From assembly GCA_930367205.1 (NCBI GenBank), contig OV884011.1:114573866-114637865 (forward strand): a stretch of 64,000 nucleotides of DNA, read 5' to 3'. The notes beneath the pieces were generated by a model. It saw nothing but the letters and a program-made list of their open reading frames with translations. It had not been told where the DNA came from and did no database searches. Of the stretch, positions 12,222 to 27,200 are shown piece after piece. The translations under genes were made by a program, and so were the position numbers. This DNA is from Acanthosoma haemorrhoidale (Eukaryota; Arthropoda; Insecta; Hemiptera; Acanthosomatidae). Each line of letters starts with the position of its first letter. Position 1 is the first letter of the stretch.

Positions 12222-15200
12222 GTATGATGTGTTAACTTTAACTTGTATGTTTTATTGTGCCAAATTTGTCATGTTTGTAATTCTTATATTTAAGAGAGAG
12301 CAATGCAACATATTCTTTTTTTTTTGTAAATAGTGTTCATTTTCTAATTTCTAATGTTAGTTTGAGACCCTATAGGTAAAATTATAATTTATTATAAATA
12401 AAGTGTGATGAAACAAAAATTCAGAAGAGATTCTCATATTCTTAAGGGGAGAAGATGAATACTGACCACATTGATTCCCTTGTATGATGTTTGGGCTAGG
12501 TATTATATGCTTTTGATTTTGAGGTATTATACTGATTCTTTCTCTTTTATCATTGCAAATCATTGGTTTTCGAGGAAGAGATTTTGCTACAAGTTCGAAC
12601 AAACCCTTTATTTAAAAAATAAAGTTGAGGGTACAGACTTATGTATGACATTAATTCCATTTCTGGACAGCTCAACTGTTAATATTTTTGGTACTTTTCC
12701 ATTAACCCAGGCTACCTATTTAGGCAGGCTTGACCTCTTTGCAAAGAGTTAAATGGATTGCTGGCCTAAATTTTATGCTATTTTAAAAGTATAAACATCT
12801 GCTTAAAAACAAATATTTGTGTGCAAAAAACTTAAATAAACAGCTCATAGGCCAATGAAAATATTTCCTTCATAATGAAGAAGGCCATTGGTTTTACTAC
12901 CTCCAAATATTAAAATGTTAACTTGAGACGAAAAATGGCAAATTTCTGGCAAAAAAGTTTTGAAGTTTAATTCAAATTAAATATTGTTTCTATTGTAAAC
13001 AAATTAAATTACAACCCATGATGTCTGACATGTTGCTTACAGCTGTGCACTTCTCTAGAGTCATCAACCATTCTGTCCAAGCCTGAGTATTTAATCTCGA
13101 TCATATGAAATAATCCGTTATTTCTGAGCCATATGACAGTTCCATATGGATCAATGCCTTAAAGAGCTGAAACTTGATAGATCTTTGGTGTCAATAGTTT
13201 GTCAATTTCTCGCTTCCACTTGTTTTATTTTACAATTTAAATTTATTATCATTACAAATTATTGTTCAAACATTTTTGATTGTTTTCTAATATTTATATT
13301 TTATGGTCAGGAAATACAGAAAATCTTGAAGTAGAAGATTTAGAATTATCAGAAGCAACCATGACACAAATTTCAGAAGCTTCTGCCTCTGTGGTTCAAG
13401 AAAGACCTATGGAAAGGCTAAGATTTCATGAAAGAACTGGAAGTCTTGTAAGTATTACTATTAATAATTGCAGAATAATTTTTATTATGTAAATATCACT
13501 AGTAATTTAGTAAGATTAAAATTAGATACCATTAAAAATTGTTAATTCATAAAACTTAGCAACTTTTTAGGTTATTTGATATTTTACGAAAATGAGAATG
13601 GCTATGAAGAAGAAAAGTGTACTCTAGAAACGTACTTATTTCTTTAGCAGTTGCGAGTGAGCCTGACATCTTCTAATTGCTCCATTCTACCTAAGCATTT
13701 AATCAATCCACATAATCCTGTATATATGTATATAAACAATCCATATCATTATCATTACATTAAATATTTCATGTTTCTTGCCATTAATAATTTTCTTTTG
13801 AATACTACCAAAAAGGTGTTATTTACTAGCTAAGTAGACACATTATTCTTCTTATATTCTTAGAAGCTGTTTAATAACTAAATCAATTTTAAAGCAAAAA
13901 TACAAAAAATAAATTTTTATGGCACATCTGTTTGCGATATCTGTGGTATTAGCTGGTCCTCTAGACCACATTGTCCTTCTAATGGGTTATTAAAGTATTG
14001 CATGTCTTTGTTATAGGTAAAACTCTCTTGCAATGGCAGGGCTGCTGAAAGAATTAGACCTCTTGATGAGTTCAATAATGCTGTAGTTATGAGCAAAAAG
14101 CCTTTGGTACCTGATAATCTTTTTGAGGTATTCTATTCATTTCATATCTTTAATAGATATAGATAAGATCTACTTTTATTAATTTGATTTTAGTCAATAA
14201 AATGTTATTTATAATCTTATGTAGATTCGAATTGACGTATTGGTGGAAAAATGGTCTGGTAGTATTGAAGTAGGCATTACTACTCATGATCCCACCACTA
14301 TGGAGTTTCCCACTACTATGACCAACATGGGCAGTGGAACCATTATGATGTCAGGTTGTGGTATTCTCACCAACGGCAAAGGAACAAAGAGGGAATATGG
14401 CGAATTCAATTTGGACGAATTAAGGGTAATTATTTGAGTCTAGTTATAGTTATTCATTAACACTTATTATTTTTACTTAATGGTCTCATTAAATCCCCTC
14501 TCTAACATAGTGTAATTGTATGATCATACACAGCACACCACCAAATATTTTCATAAAAAATATTAACTTTTTTCTTGAAGTTTGTTACTATTTTCTTACA
14601 TCAACATTATTACTCAAGGTTCCCATCTTCTTTTCAAAATCAAAACTCAGAAAATTTGTTTAAAAAATTTATATGAAACCTTTTATAATGTAATGTGACT
14701 TACTTCAACTTAATTAAAAACTTTCAATAGTATCATTGTAGCTGTCTCATTTTATGTTAGGAACAAATTGATTGCTTAAAACTTTATAGAGCTAGTAAAT
14801 CTAATCTATAACACCTCATGAGATAAGGCAAATCGAGGGTTGTTTCTGTAGTTAGTAGGTTCCATTGAGGAGCTGCTGATTAGTGCTAGGCTATTATTAA
14901 CTCTCATCCTTATCTTTTATCCTTTCATCCTTATCTCAAACTTAGATATCTTCAGTGCAGTAATCACTCAACAATCACGGGTTTGACTTCTTCAAGTTTT
15001 GATTATATGCAAATATAAAAATGTGGAAGAATTCCACATTCTTATAAGTCAAGAATAAAAATGAATATGAACCATTTTCTTGTTCGAAGTTTGAAGTTGA
15101 GGCCACAGGGACCGCATATGTTGAACTTCTGGGACTTCATATGTTGAAGGCACAAACACAATCAGCCAAACTTTCACAGATGACATGTTATGTTTTGCCA

Positions 15201-18200
15201 TCTACTAGGAAAAATTAATTTAAAGTTACAAAAGCATATGATGAGCCTGTGAATTAAACGAATATGTAAAGTAAACATTATTGAAAAATACATTCTATAA
15301 TTAAAAACACATTCATTTAAAACCATTCTGATTTCTGTTTTTGTTATTATGACCCAACATAAAATGTACCCCCCCCCCTACTTAAACTGGAATATTGACT
15401 CAGCATTCGAGAATTCAACATTTCCATGGTTTTCCTGGAACATAACCCTCACGAATGTTAAGCGATTACTGCAATACAAATTCTGTTTTATAAATTATAT
15501 ATAAGTGTGTGTTTCATATCTATAGCAATTTATGTAAATAGTCTATAAGAAAATTTTTATGTTTTTCATTGTTTTGTAACAAAATCTGTAATATCTCGGC
15601 TTCACATGAACCTACATTTCTTTTTTTAGCGCTTCTTTTTTATGATGCATTCAAATGTTTAAATCTTACTTAACAATTTAAAGCTTGAACATTGCCAAAA
15701 GACAGAGCAGGTAATAAACACATATATTTGTGTAGATTCCTTAAAATGAATCCCTATGGGGTATCTAGTATACTCTTTTTTTAATTCTAAACCTCCACTG
15801 ACATCCCCTGGAACATGTTAAAAGCTGTCAATACGCTGATGTTTCATCTCTAGAGCTACTGATGCATATGAGTGGAATGTACCTCTGTCTCTAATGTGTT
15901 AATTTGCAATGGTTTAGCTTTCTTCCTGATTTTCTTATTGTATTAAAGAAATGTAAATCTTGGTTTTAAAATTGCTCTCTTTTTATTGTTCAGGTAGGGG
16001 ATAGAATTGGTATGATGAGGAAGAGCAATGGTGATCTTCATTATTTCATCAACGGTCTTGATCAAGGTATAGCAGCATCAAGAGTACCTGCTAAAGTTTG
16101 GGGAGTTGTCGACCTTTATGGCATGACTGTTAAAGTATGTATTTTTCTATTTCAGCACAGAATAATTGTTAGCTCATTCTAATAACAATGAAATGTATAA
16201 TAACATAATAATTAAATGGTTGGTGTGATTGTCCAGGTTACAATTGTTGATAGAGATGAAAGAGAAGAACAAAATTTAATAACCCGAAGGAATACTGTAC
16301 TCAGGGAAACAGTTGCTGCAACATCCTTGAACGGTTAAATTTTTATTTTAGCCATAAAATTGTTTAGTTTATCAATTTATTCTTGACAGTATTTATTTTA
16401 TTTTAAATTGCAGATATTCCTGATGAAGATGTTGATGATAGATTAATGTTTCATGTCAATTGTGGCTCTCATGCTGCTGTTATCAACAATGGGAGGACTG
16501 CTCATAGACCAAAGTAAGTATGCTGTGAAACTTTTTATTATTTATTTGTGTATTCAATGTGAAATATATTTTTATGAGCTCAATAATAAATCTTCTTCTT
16601 CCACTATCTCCATATTGTTGTTTAACATGCAACCGTCAGCCTCATAATGTGGCCCAAATATTATCTAAATCAGAAAAAATAAATAAATAAAAACTTCATG
16701 ATAACTGCTAGACCGGGCCGGGGCCTCTTATTGTCATTTACCTGTCAATTTCAGTCACTCATCTGTCCATGACTTCTTGCAAATTTATACTTGGAACTAC
16801 TTATTAACCTTCTTCAAAAAATATATTTTTAAATTATACTCAATAAAAAAAAATTGTGATGCATCACTCAAGTTTAGATTTTGTTACTGCTCCAAAACAA
16901 TTTTTAATGACCTTTTGTAATTATAGTTCTCATAAGCCCCAACATATATTTCATATTATTAATCAGGATGTTGGGATCTTTAATTTGATGATTTTAGAAT
17001 GATAGACAACTATTTACATTTATTTACTTATTAATTTACTAATGACTTCATTATTTTGAATGGGGCTGGTTAGGTTTTTATCATCATCAAAGCATCAAAT
17101 GAAACGCAAAAACTTGCCTCTAAAGAAACACAGTTCGAGTTAAAGTTTCTAAATATAATGTAAATGACACTACGCAATGTAAATATATTGTTAATCAGGA
17201 TGTTGTGACCTTTAATTTTGATACTTTGCCTAAAATTATATAGAAATATTTATTATTTAGTTCTAATTATTTTATTAATGGCTTAATCACTTTTTATGGG
17301 CCTGATTAAATTATCTTTATTGTAAAGAAATTCATTATCAACTAACACAAAAAATTTGGCTCTTGTCGAGTTAAAGTTGCAAATATGATATAAATGACAG
17401 TTTTAATGACTTTTGGTAATTATAGTTTAAACATACATTACTCAAATTACATATTGTTAATCAGGACATTGATTCTTTAATTTTACACTCTACTTGAAAC
17501 TATAAGATATTTTTTTGTAATACAGTGAAATTAATGACAACAATGTTGTGTGGAGATGACAACATTTTCGATGTCTTCCCAATACTAAATGGGATCTCCC
17601 AAGTAAAATTTCATTCCTCCTATAACTTGAACAGGGGACTCACAATGATCTGAATAGACAGACTTATTGGAGAAAACATGGGTGTATCTTGTTTAAAAAA
17701 AACAAAACAATCCAAGTGTTTATATCACCTCTATTTTCAGAATTCCAACTTCTCCAGGTTGCTCACTTTTGTTAGCCTTCCTGGGGGAAGAAATGGCTTC
17801 TCTGTAAACTTGTTTAATATCCATCTAGTTTACCTGATCATTGTAATACAATTGTAGTGTATAGATAAGCATGTGAGTACACCAGATAAATATTGTTAAA
17901 TAATTAATTTTTGAAGTTTATGGTTCATGTATAACTTTTATACTATCTGGAATAAGATTGTCGGAATTCATCAAATAAAACAAACAGTAATTTTACTGTT
18001 GTAGCAAGTGACAAATATATTTACAAATTTAAAACTTCACTGATTATTTTATATTCTAAGGTACTTTTATGTAAAGTGTATTGTTTAATTGTATTAGTGC
18101 TCTGGATGAATTCAACAATGCTGTAATCCTCACAAATCGTCCATTAAAGATAAACGAAGTGTTTGAAGTTCGGATAGATAAGATGGTCACCAAATGGGCT

Positions 18201-21200
18201 GGTTCGATTGAGATCGGTGTCACCACTCATGCTCCAACCAAACTTGAGTATCCGTCTACGATGACTAATGTTAGGTTAGTCTATATTTTCATAAGATCAC
18301 TTAAAAATACTTATTTTTTCGTTACTATTACTTTATACTAAATTTATCTGCTGTAACTATTTATTATTTAATATTATATTTTTAGATCTGGTACCTGGAT
18401 AATGACTGGTAATGGTGTTATGCACAATGGAACTTCAGTGATTGATGACTATGGGCAAAATTTAGATAAATTGCAGGTAAAATTTCTTAGCCTAAATAGA
18501 CATATTTTCTGTTATAAATGTAAAGAAAACTTTATAGAAAAATATAGGCACTTACAGATTATTTTTGAAGTAATTATTATTGCTGTGGTATGGTAATTGT
18601 GGGTTTTGTTTTATTGGTGGATGAAATGGTTTGTGTACCCACTAATTATTGATATCTTTATTTTTATTTTGTTGAGCGCTTTCAACATGTAGATGTCATT
18701 ATTTATATTGTAGACACCATTGCTCTGCTTAGAGTCTGTTTATCATCTAATGCCAATCCATATTGGTATGAATACTTATTATATTATAAAAATTAATCTT
18801 AAGGCAACAGCCTACAATTTTATTACCCTTAGCCTTTATTGTTATTTATTGCTTATCAAAAAATACATTGAAGTTCATGATCTAGAAATATTATCTTTTC
18901 TCTCATTCCCATAACTCTTATTTTCTAATTATTTTTGTATTACTACCAAATTTTGTACAAATACTGTTTAGTTTAGTATCCTGGGAAAGATAATCTGGGG
19001 TTTGCAACCTTAAAATTTTAACTTCTCTCCCAATTTCTATTTATTTAATGATGGGGGCCCAAAAGAGAAGTTATCTTATTCTTTAAGGGCTAAAAATATT
19101 GTGAAAACTAATTGGATGTTGAATAATCTAATGACAATTTCAAAGATAATATTTCTGAGCTTTCAATGGAAAAAGAGTCAAGACTGTCCTATTTTTTTTC
19201 TTAATTAGAAATTAGTTAATTATGCCAGTGGTATTACCACAGCTAACAATTTTTAAAATAAATTTAAAAACAATAGTGAAAAGACCCCATGAAAATCTAA
19301 CATAAATGGTAAATAAAATCTCTTTTTTTTTTTTTTTTTTTTTTTTATTATAAAATATATATAATACTTAAAGCTCTCAAATCTTTACTAGTTTTTAATT
19401 TTTCAAAAATTTAATATATTTTATTTGCATGTTATAAATTAGCCAATGAGAAAATAATGTTATAGGCTGGAGATCGAGTTGGAGTGGTGATTCGTGATGG
19501 AGGTACCTTGCACTTTTTAGTCAATGGTGAAGACCAAGGCGAAGCGGGAACTGGCCTGCCTGGGAACCTGTATGCTGTTATAGATTTGTACGGACAAGCT
19601 ACACAAGCTACCATTGTTTCTCATTGCCCTTCCTGCTCCCCTACAACACCTACGCCTACAACTAGTTCACCCTTCTTTCCGTGAGTTAGTCTGGTCTTAT
19701 GATAATTGTAAACTGTTTTATTTGTTTTCATAATTATTTATGACAGTCTTCCCAAAGTTTTTGTACTAGGTGGATTCTTGTCAAACTCCTGATGGAGACA
19801 GTCGTATAATAATCCTTTATTATTAATAACAAACTTACCCCTCCAATATAATTGTTCAGTCTTACTCTGTAAAATAATTTATGAATCTTTCGAATAAACA
19901 GTCATTAAAACATTTTTATTTTATTTACTTATTTTATTCATTCTGCAATTCAACTTCAGGGCTGAGGATTATTCTCACCAAAAAACTGCGGTTTGTTTTC
20001 CTGGCACAACCTACCATTTTTATATATTTTTGTCTATGTGCAGGATTTTGCAACTTAACTACACAGTGAAATGGATTTCACACTAATCTTTACTGAACCC
20101 TAAAAAAATTATAAATTGGATTCATTATTTTTTTTCTGTTTATAGGGAAATTCATTTTCATAGTGTACATGGGAGAAATGCTAGGATTACTAATGGTGGC
20201 AAAACAGCGACACGCCCAAGGGCTTTGGTTGAGTTTAACGATGCCATTGTTATTACCAATAGACCATTACGAGCTGGTGAAATGTTTTCAGTTGTTATAG
20301 AAAGAATTGTTGATAGGTGGTCTGGATCTATTGAAGCGGGTAAGAATAATAAACTATTATGTTTTATAATAAAACTAATTGGATAACTTGTATTACTTTG
20401 TATCGTGACAGTATCATCATGTCAAATAAAGGCATTAGGTGTAAATTATAACTTACATAATTATAAGTAAATAATTAGTAAATTATAAGTAGACAATTTT
20501 ATGTATTATTTTAATGATATTTTCTTAGGAGTAACAGCTATTAAACCCGATGATCTGGAGCTTCCTGGAACCATGACTGACATAGACCATGATACCTGGA
20601 TGTTGTCTGGTGATTTTTTTAATTTCAACAAATCAGCGATATGTATGATTAAAATTTCATATTTACTAATATTAAAATGTTTCTTGTGAAACAGGATTTG
20701 CTGTAATGAAGGATGGTGTACCTTTGAGACATGGCTATCCTCTGAATCTTGATAAAATCAAAACAGGCTCTGTGATCGGCCTGAAACGCCACGAAGACTC
20801 ATCTTTGCACTATTACTTGGATGGGACAGATCAAGGAGAAGCTTGTTCCGGACTTCCCGGTTTAGTTTACCCTGTCATAGACCTGTATGGACAGTGTGCT
20901 CAGGTAAATTAAATATTAGAGTATTTAATATGTACTTAACATAGTTGCGTTAAACTGTTAACAACAGGTTGAAAACGGGCACCTCATAAACATCAACCTT
21001 TTTCCTAAATTCTCTTATCCATTTATAAGTGTTTAAAATAAATTTGTTTGGTTTTTATAAGCTGTAAAGTTAGACATGAGAATATAACATACATAACTAT
21101 AAAAATCTCGCTATGCCAAGAAGTATGAAAAGGCTAGATGCTTAGAATAAGGTAACTTTAAATATTAAACACAATTATCATCCCTAGTACTTGCTAGGTA

Positions 21201-24200
21201 TTTTTATTCCTTCACCAATTAGAAGAAAAAATGTAAACAATTCTCCTACCTTTTCTTATTCAATTTACTTTAATAATGGACCCTAACAGGATGCATCCTT
21301 CAAAATTAACATTGATACACACTAAAATCACACCAACTGGGAGGCTTTCGTGGTTTAACTAGAGCTTTGTGCCTGTATGTTATCCTTTATTTACCATAAA
21401 ATGTGAAGTGTTGTTTCAGGTTGGCCAAAAAGTCCGTTCGGTTTTTTAAGCGAAAATACAACTTTTAAACATAAAGCGATTTATTCAATCAATGATATAA
21501 TTGCCGTTTTGTTCCAGTATCTTCTGCCATCTCATGGGCAGATTCATAATTCCATGCTCAAAGAATTTCCTGTCTTTACTGGCAAACAAATTTTCCAAGT
21601 GGATTTTTACATCTTCAGAGTTGAAGGTCTGTCCATTCAATGAATTTTGAAGAGACCGAAACAGGTGGAAATCTGAAGGTGCAAGGTCGGGTGAATATGG
21701 AGGGTGCGGCAAAACTTCCCAGCCAAGCTCCAGTAACTTCTGCCGCGTCTGCAAAGAAGTGTGCGTTATGGCATTGTCGTGATGGAAGACAATCCCCTTA
21801 CGGTTGGCTAGTTCTGGACACTTCTGGTGGATCACTGCATTTAATTTGTCCACCTGATCATAGTACACATCTGAATTGATGGTCCTGTTCATGGGAAGAA
21901 GTTTGTAAAAGACAACACCCCTCCAATCCCACCAAATTGAGAGTCATAACCTTCTTTGGGTGATTCCTGCTTTGGGGGTTGTTTGTGGTAATTCGCCGCG
22001 CGAGCCCATGAGCGTTTGCGTTCCACATTGTTATCGACGATCCACTTTTCATCCCCTGCCATCATTCTCTTCAAAAAAAGATCATTTTCTTCACGTTTCC
22101 GTAACGAATCGCAGATGGAAATCCTTTGGGCGAGGTTAGCCTCACTAAGTTGATGGGGAACCCAAACATCGAGCCTGGTCACGTAGTTGATGCAGATGGT
22201 TTTCAACACTCGATTTGGATATTTTGAGGATAACTGCGATCTCCCTAGTTGTATAATGGGGATTGGTGTCGACTAATTCCTTCACTTTGTCGTTGTTAAT
22301 CTCATTTGGCCGGCCAGAGCGAGGTGCGTCTTGAACCGAAAAATTTCCCGATCGAAATCTTGAAAACCACTTCTGGCACACACGTTCTGTAACAGCGTCC
22401 TCTCCGTATACAGCGCATATCTTCCTGTAAGTTTCCACGGCTTTCTTGCCTTTTTTAAAATAAAAATCATGAGGTGTCAATAATGTTCGTTTTGGTTTTC
22501 CATTTTCAGGATGATCCTAAACACACAAAATACAATCAGTCTCGTCGGAATTTCGCATCAAACTACGTTGAAGTGTCTAGTATCTTATGAGAGCGCACTC
22601 GCAAGGGACGGATTGAAGTTAGCTACATATTAGGCGACAAAAACTGAATGGACTTTTTGGCCAACACTTTATCTGTGATACACTTAGGGTATGTTTTTGC
22701 TGGAACTGCCCATATTAGTGGTTGTCAGTGACTGCTGGCTGTTAAGCAGTGGGTTACAACTGCTGACTGCTGGCCAGTTCCAACAAAATATGGTCTCTTG
22801 ATTGTTCTCAAAGCAGTTGTTAACTGCCAACTGCTACCAAGGGCAGTCTCAGTTATGTTATGAAATGGTTGTTTATAATAAGAACATTAATTAAAGGAAA
22901 CATTTTCAATTTTGGCTTAGTTCATTGTAAAATGAACCAGAAAAATTATATTCACTCCTAACTGTCTTAATAAATAAACATGAGAAACACATCTCCAAAT
23001 AGAATTTTCTACAGTCTTTGGTCCCACTTAAGGAGTTGAGGACAGAGTTATCGGAAAGGACAAAGCTATTCCTCTAGAAACCTCATTGGGCCCTATTGAC
23101 TTATGTATTGCGTTCCTGGTTTATCTCCGAGAAATATGAATAGGAGTTGAATCCAGGCTTGTGAGCAGGAAAAACCAGCCTTTTTTTTCATTCAACTACA
23201 ACTCCCTACAAACTGTCACTGACTGAAATGGGTTTCAAGCTCTATGAATGTGCCTGGTGCAGTCCAGGTGATCCTGCTCAGAATTCCACCGCAGTTGAGA
23301 TATAATGAGTTAGTTAGTCACTGAATATTCATTTAATTTTCAGGTTTTAATATATTTTGTGCTATAAATTATTTTATCTTTGATTAGTTTAATAACCTCT
23401 CCTCGCTCTTCCATGGTCTCAAGACATTAGCAGAGGAGATAAACCAGACCAGAGGTTTTTTTTACCCGTCTTGGTGCCAAGATCGTTGTGCTCTCATTGT
23501 GTTCTTCATAATCTTTTTACTATCAAGAAATTAGTGGTTTGGATAATTAAAATTATATCGACTAGAAGGCTTGGGGTGTGGGATTGGCATGTGGCCAATG
23601 GGATGCAGGTTCATGGTGAATGCTGAAATAACAAAGAAATTCGAGAAGAGTTGGATGACTGAAATCATAGTGGAGGTAGAGCAGAAAGTGAACCAGGAAA
23701 ACTGGTGGTAGGGAGAGTTGGGTAAATTTCATTTTAAATAAGAATAGAATATAACAAATCAATAGAATTTATTTGTTATTAGCAAATAACAAATAAAATG
23801 TTTATTCATGATTCACAATTTCAAAATAACTTAGGTGAGGGTATTATTTTTATTATTGGAATAAAGAATAATTATTTGTTGATTTTTAATTGTCATTCGA
23901 ATTATTGAAATAAAAAATAATATAGAAGACTATTCTGTTTCTTCTGAAAGCAGATAATTTGTTTATGATGAATGTTGAAATCACAGTATGGATAGTTCTT
24001 CAGAACACAAACGGTTCCGTCTTGAAATCATGTTGAATTTTTTTGTATGAATTAATTACAAGCTACAATATTATTATACCATATATTATATTATTTACTG
24101 TAACCAAATTTATTTTGTATAATATATACTAATTAATTTATCGTATGTTTTCGGTAATGCATTTATTTTCCCTCTTCTGGAAAATTGGCAAATTGTATCA

Positions 24201-27200
24201 AATAACAAATAAAGGAGCAAATAAACAAATAATGATTAAGTAATATATATCAAATAATGGTTAAAAAGTTATTCGTTAGTTATATTCAAATAAAATTTTA
24301 TTCCAATATTGCCTAACTTTAGTGGAAGCTTATTTTATAAAAGGCTTTGTGTGTAGATTTTTTTTTGTATAACTAGAAAAATTATTGTTTGAATTTATAT
24401 TATAAACTTTAGGTTAAACTAATTGAAAAAAAATTATAGGTTTCCATTGTTAGCCATGTGGAACCAGCTTTGGAAAATGATGACTCAAGCAGCCATCTAC
24501 CAGAAAGCCATGTCCCATCAGAATCTACAGTACTACCCCCTTCTCAGCCTCTCCACAAGTAATTAGTTCTCTTTAAGTAATCTAATAATAATAATAGTGA
24601 TGAATTCATAATATGTGGAAATTAAAAAAAAAATTGAATACCCTTATACCATCTACCACTTCAATTACTCTTGAATTATCCTACATTTGATATCCATTGA
24701 GAATCTAAAAAGTGAAATATTTTACTGATTTAAAGCATTTATGACTATTAACTGTTATTAGGTTGAGGCTGTCCTCAGCTCCTTCACTTGAAATAAATAC
24801 TTTGTTTTGTTAGGTGGCACGAAACTTGTGGAAAAGGCTTGCGGATATCTGAAAATTTAGTTATTAGACCACCAGAGGTATCCTGTTCCGGTCTGGCTAT
24901 GAGTTCAGCAACGTTATCTCCTGGTGAAATGTGGGAGGTCACCATCGAAGGATACCTTTCTCAGTGGGCTTCATCCTTATTTTTTGGAGTCACTCAGACC
25001 TCTCCATCAGAATCTCTTCCTCATTCCATTAGCTCTATTAAACAACCGACTTGGTATATCCATGGTGAGTAATTTGGAATTCAGATGAATTATTATTGTT
25101 ATCTTTACTTTTAATTTTTCAATTTAAATTAACTATTAGATAATTATTGTCTATCTTAATTTTATAGGTTTTGAGTATTTATAACGGCCAGGCATCCCCA
25201 CTGTGGGAGGTCTCATCAACCTATAGGCACAGCCCAGTAATTGCTCATAATTACGCCGGGCGAGAACAAACTGGTAAACGTGTGTGGGTATTTGACCCAT
25301 TGTCAACGGCCTGCTTATTTGTGTTTGTTTTGATCTGACTCCATAAGATCCTAAAATGTTTGCCCGGACTGATAGGATTTTCAGGAGAAGAAATATAGGC
25401 TAGGTATAGGTAGTTTACAAGGTCTTAGAGTGACCACGAATTCACATTCAGTATCTAAGCATAGGCTAAAACCGCCTGGATCCCTAAGGCGAATGTGAAC
25501 TGGAAAGAGGCACTCTGAACCGCTGGGGGAGTTCTACATGGTCTTTTGTAGGGCTCCAAAAGCCATCGTCTGTCTGGAAGGGGTCACTGTGGAGAAGTAC
25601 TCCAATAAAAAAAATCTTTCATTACTAAGCCTGTTCCATTTTGGATTCCTTTGGTGGTTTTGAGGTTTTTCCAAAAGGACTTGATATGAAAAAGATCCTT
25701 ACAAAAGTAGGTAAATAAGATCGGCTTCAAGATAGGAAAAATTCTCGAAACCTAACTTTATAAGTAAAGAGTGTTTTGAATATTTTATACAGAATAAACC
25801 TAAAAATATGTGTGTTTTTTCAGGCAGTGATTTTTATGTTTATGGTGAAATCGCTAAGGCACATTATTGCTGTTCACTCGACTGGCTAAGACCTGGAAAC
25901 CGAATTGGTGTTAAGAGATGCATTGACTCTTCTTTACATTTTTATATAGATGGCAATGACCAGGGGATAGCAGCGACCAATATCCCTAAGGTTAAAAGTT
26001 ATTTTTTATACATTAAATTAGAATAAATATAAAGCTTGATTGTTTAGTAGAAACAAGAAAAGGTACCCATTCATCACCTCACCTCTGAAAGTTTCTCTCT
26101 CTCATGTGTTGGTTTGTTCCATTTTACAGAAACTCAATACTTGAAATATTGTTGCATACATTACCTTTTATACTACGACGAGTTAGAGTGGCTTTTCCCC
26201 TCCTTCAGTACACAATATTTCCTTAGTTCATTCCTTTGTTCAAGCCATCAATTTGTGTCTCACCCCCCCCCCTTATATATACAATATTTTACAGTTCAAA
26301 ACTTCAGTCAACTCCCGGAACACAAGTCTCTGACCTTTATACTCCTGTCCACTAAACTGCATTGTACAATCAGTCCTTCTGGAATTCTCTGCCTCCTAAT
26401 ATCTGCTTAATAAATAAGCTTCATCCTTATAACCTCTAAAGCTCTCCCATTCTAACGCCTTCTCACCATCCAAAGAGACCCTCGTTAGTTTGGGAACGAT
26501 TCATTCATTATATTGTATTATATTTTCCGACATTTATTTTTGTATTTAATTATTTGCTATATATATAGCTTTTATGTCACTTTCTTGTTTTATTTTGTAT
26601 TAATTTTATTGTTTTATTTAATGTCTTACTGTTCAAACTTATGTTGTTGTTTTTCCTTGAGGTGGATCTTAAGGTTTTTATTTCATAATTATTATTACCA
26701 TTCCTATAGAGGTTTTCACTTTATTTTACATTGCCATTATTCATAGAAGACTTTGTCCTTAAGTAAAATTTTTTTTTTTCTATTCTGTACTACATCTTAT
26801 AAATCACAGAATATGGGATTAATCAAGCTGAATGATTCTGTGATTTAGCTTTTTCAGACTACTCTTTACCTATTTGAACCTGTCCCTTGGACTTGGCGAT
26901 TAATTTTAAGAGGTTGGTGTAGGCTAGTCAATAATGAGAATTTTCGATTTTACAGTCACTTTTGTATCGCTTTTTAATTTGGTCTTTTGCATTCTTTATA
27001 TTCCATCCTTTACAAGAATTTTATTGGCTCAGTTGTGTTTTTTGTTTCTAGAAAATAAATGGCATTATACAGCTTTATGGATCTACATCCTCAGTAAGAC
27101 TGATTAGTAAAGGTATTATTCCTCAGTTTAATGGTGATGCTCCATTGGCCGTTCACGAGATTGAATCATCATGTGACAAACACACGTAAGAATACTTATT

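Noticed and set aside
12222..12235. Stop codon after NEURL4 exon 4 as the true protein end
   Set aside because: Splicing at the GT at 12222 to 13311 keeps frame and continues into NHR2; a single-NHR protein would not fit the family. It could still be an intron-retention isoform.
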